Origin: Candidatus Margulisiibacteriota bacterium
Lineage (GTDB): Bacteria > Margulisbacteria > Marinamargulisbacteria > DT-59
Direction: 5' to 3'
Length of the DNA stretch: 6,609 nt
Assembly: GCA_013215865.1 (NCBI GenBank)
Contig: JABSQL010000032.1
Location: 1-6,609 of the forward strand
Part shown: in pieces, positions 6,447 to 6,609 of the stretch
Layout: every line of letters starts with the position of its first letter
Position numbering within the stretch: position 1 is the first letter of the stretch
Notes under the pieces: generated by a model
The model's input: only the letters and a program-made list of their open reading frames with translations
What the model was told of the DNA's origin: nothing
The model's database searches: none
Position numbers and translations under genes: made by a program

Positions 6447-6609
6447 GTTGATTCCTCACCCTCATTTTCGAGCTCATCCCAAGAAAAGTCATCATCGCTT
6501 TCCTCTGCTTCTTCAGGTCGCGCTTCAGGTTCCTCTTCAGGTCGCACTTCGGGTTCTTCATTATGCTCTTCTTCATGCTCCACTATAGGTTCCTCTTCGT
6601 ATTCTTCTT
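6443..6609 (-). CDS. C-terminal end of a highly acidic unidentified protein (partial)
   Basis: A single frame is open from the right edge of the window to a TGA at 6445-6443 that overlaps the parA-like start as ATGA; the other two minus-strand frames hit stops early. The 54 visible residues begin EEYEEEPIVEHEEEHNEEPE, then two eight-residue repeats EVRPEEEP / EARPEEAE, and end with ESDDDFSWDELENEGEEST. More than half of the residues are Glu or Asp, so this is almost certainly a disordered acidic tail. The only hydrophobic positions near the end are in FSWDEL, which looks like a short binding motif. The body of the protein is outside the window and its family cannot be named. The frame is shorter than a usual ORF cutoff but is supported by the 4-bp overlap, which matches the style of the whole operon. 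Confidence 0.85.
   Translation of the reverse strand, partial: EEYEEEPIVEHEEEHNEEPEVRPEEEPEARPEEAEESDDDFSWDELENEGEEST
6454..6460 (-). promoter_or_regulatory. Ribosome binding site of the parA-like gene
   Basis: GGTGAGG lies 7 bases before the ATG at 6446, inside the last codons of the acidic upstream gene. It fixes the start of the ATPase just before its first beta strand. Confidence 0.6.
6503..6550 (-). repeat. Two 24-bp in-frame tandem repeats in the acidic gene
   Basis: Two adjacent 24-base units encode EVRPEEEP and EARPEEAE. Their first 16 bases differ at one position (gtg/gcg codon), while the last codons have diverged. The repeat keeps the reading frame and seems to extend a disordered acidic tail; more units may lie beyond, since EEEP also occurs near the window edge. 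Confidence 0.7.

Overview
The window is one block of flagellar type III export genes, all transcribed leftward (minus strand). In transcription order it reads: 3' end of a very acidic unidentified gene, a parA-like ATPase, fliN, fliO, fliP, an unidentified exported protein (336 aa), fliQ, fliR, flhB, and the first half of flhA, which runs off the left edge. There is no intergenic space longer than about 30 bp. No RNA gene, mobile element, CRISPR array, promoter or terminator was seen; promoter and terminator presumably lie outside the window.

The host is a flagellated bacterium with AT-rich DNA. The order fliN-fliO-fliP-fliQ-fliR-flhB-flhA is the widespread flagellar order found in Firmicutes, spirochaetes and other deep-branching bacteria. 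The phylum cannot be fixed from this sequence. The unusual insertions and the variant FlhB cleavage motif suggest a poorly sampled lineage; a Margulisbacteria-type or similar uncultured group is a guess only.

Functionally, FliP, FliQ and FliR form the export pore, FliO helps FliP assemble, FlhB is the substrate-specificity switch around the pore, FlhA is the export-gate ring, and FliN is part of the rotor C-ring that docks the export ATPase complex and binds the chemotaxis signal. The ParA-like ATPase could position flagella, chemotaxis clusters or DNA. Its place in the operon points to the first two, but that is inference.

The parts not explained by textbook flagellar biology are: (1) the 336-aa signal-peptide protein between fliP and fliQ, joined to both by 4-bp overlaps; (2) an FlhB whose self-cleavage motif is NPVH rather than NPTH; (3) a plain ParA (not FlhG) overlapping fliN; (4) an acidic, repeat-bearing protein tail ending in a DDDFSWDEL-type segment, upstream of parA; (5) a FliN with a long basic then acidic N-terminal extension.
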